6,012 bases of DNA from Methylophilus sp. (lineage in GTDB: Bacteria; Pseudomonadota; Gammaproteobacteria; Burkholderiales; Methylophilaceae), in assembly GCA_027489475.1 (NCBI GenBank), contig JAIXZQ010000191.1, positions 1 to 6,012 of the forward strand. The letters are read 5' to 3'. The notes under the pieces are model-generated. The model was not told the DNA's origin. It made no database searches and worked only from the letters and a program-made list of their open reading frames with translations. Numbering within the stretch: position 1 is the stretch's first letter; each line of letters opens with the position of its first letter. Shown piece after piece: positions 5,924 through 6,012 of the stretch. The position numbers and the translations under genes are program-made.

Positions 5924-5964
5924 AAGCAGACTGCCCGTGCGCGTGGGTTATTCAAGCAGACTGC
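5924..5964. repeat. 11-bp direct repeat at the dps 3' end
   Basis: AAGCAGACTGC occurs twice, at 5924-5934 and 5954-5964, 30 bases apart. The second copy is inside the last codons of the Dps gene and the first lies in the dps-trxB gap. It is probably a local duplication; no role is evident. Confidence 0.5.
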
Positions 5965-6012
5965 GCAGCATCCAAGCGGTTTTTTCATGCAGTTGCAAGC
6001 GTTGTGTCAGCA
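5948..6012 (-). CDS. Dps-family ferritin-like protein, C-terminal fragment
   Basis: Only the last 20 residues are in the window (LTQRLQLHEKTAWMLRSLLE, then TAA); the gene continues beyond the right edge. HEKTAWMLRSLLE is the characteristic C-terminal helix of the DNA-starvation/stationary-phase protection (Dps) group common in Beta- and other Proteobacteria. Such proteins form 12-subunit shells that oxidise Fe(II) with peroxide, and some also bind DNA. The ferroxidase residues lie outside the window, so function cannot be checked. It is upstream of trxB on the same strand, consistent with an oxidative-stress neighbourhood. The fragment is short, but the motif is distinctive. Confidence 0.8.
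   Translation of the reverse strand, partial: LTQRLQLHEKTAWMLRSLLE

Overview
The window looks like a chromosomal segment of a betaproteobacterium, possibly a methylotroph-like Nitrosomonadales/Methylophilaceae member. That placement is an inference from protein style (TrxB, the SmrA-like protein, the Dps tail, the glycine-zipper protein) and moderate GC content; no rRNA or other phylogenetic marker is present. No mobile element, CRISPR array, tRNA or rRNA was seen.

Layout, left to right. (1) A 5'-truncated M17 leucyl aminopeptidase on the + strand (2-1372) with a complete two-metal active site. (2) A convergent 178-base gap. (3) A minus-strand pair (2373 down to 1551): a small ArsR-type repressor with the two cysteines, 66 residues apart, typical of BigR/SqrR persulfide sensors, followed 25 bases later by a DUF442/TIGR01244 rhodanese-like sulfurtransferase with a C-R-T-G-N-R active-site loop and an unusual cysteine-rich tail. 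(4) A 209-base divergent regulatory region containing a consensus-like promoter for the ArsR gene, a perfect short dyad inside that promoter's spacer, and a separate 23-bp near-perfect palindrome. (5) A Crp/Fnr-family regulator (2583-3248, + strand) lacking FNR's N-terminal Fe-S cysteines but carrying a C-x5-C pair in the sensor domain. (6) A 204-base leader with two mutually exclusive hairpins and a short reading frame resembling the start of a PIN domain. (7) A secreted glycine-zipper protein starting at GTG 3453 and ending in a strong terminator. (8) On the minus strand, reading inward from the right edge: the C-terminus of a Dps-type ferritin, thioredoxin reductase trxB with its own terminator, and an SmrA-like Smr-domain protein that converges on the glycine-zipper gene.

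How the genes fit together. The centre (1551-3248) reads as a compact reactive-sulfur response locus: a persulfide-sensing repressor, a sulfurtransferase that could process persulfide sulfur, and a divergent cysteine-bearing Crp/Fnr regulator sharing one control region. The right side (dps, trxB) is thiol-redox and oxidative-stress housekeeping. The sulfide-oxidising partners often linked to BigR/SqrR (sulfide:quinone reductase, persulfide dioxygenase, sulfur exporters) are not in the window. The most interesting item is this dual-regulator sulfurtransferase locus and its two candidate operators; its individual families are known, and its operation here is inferred.
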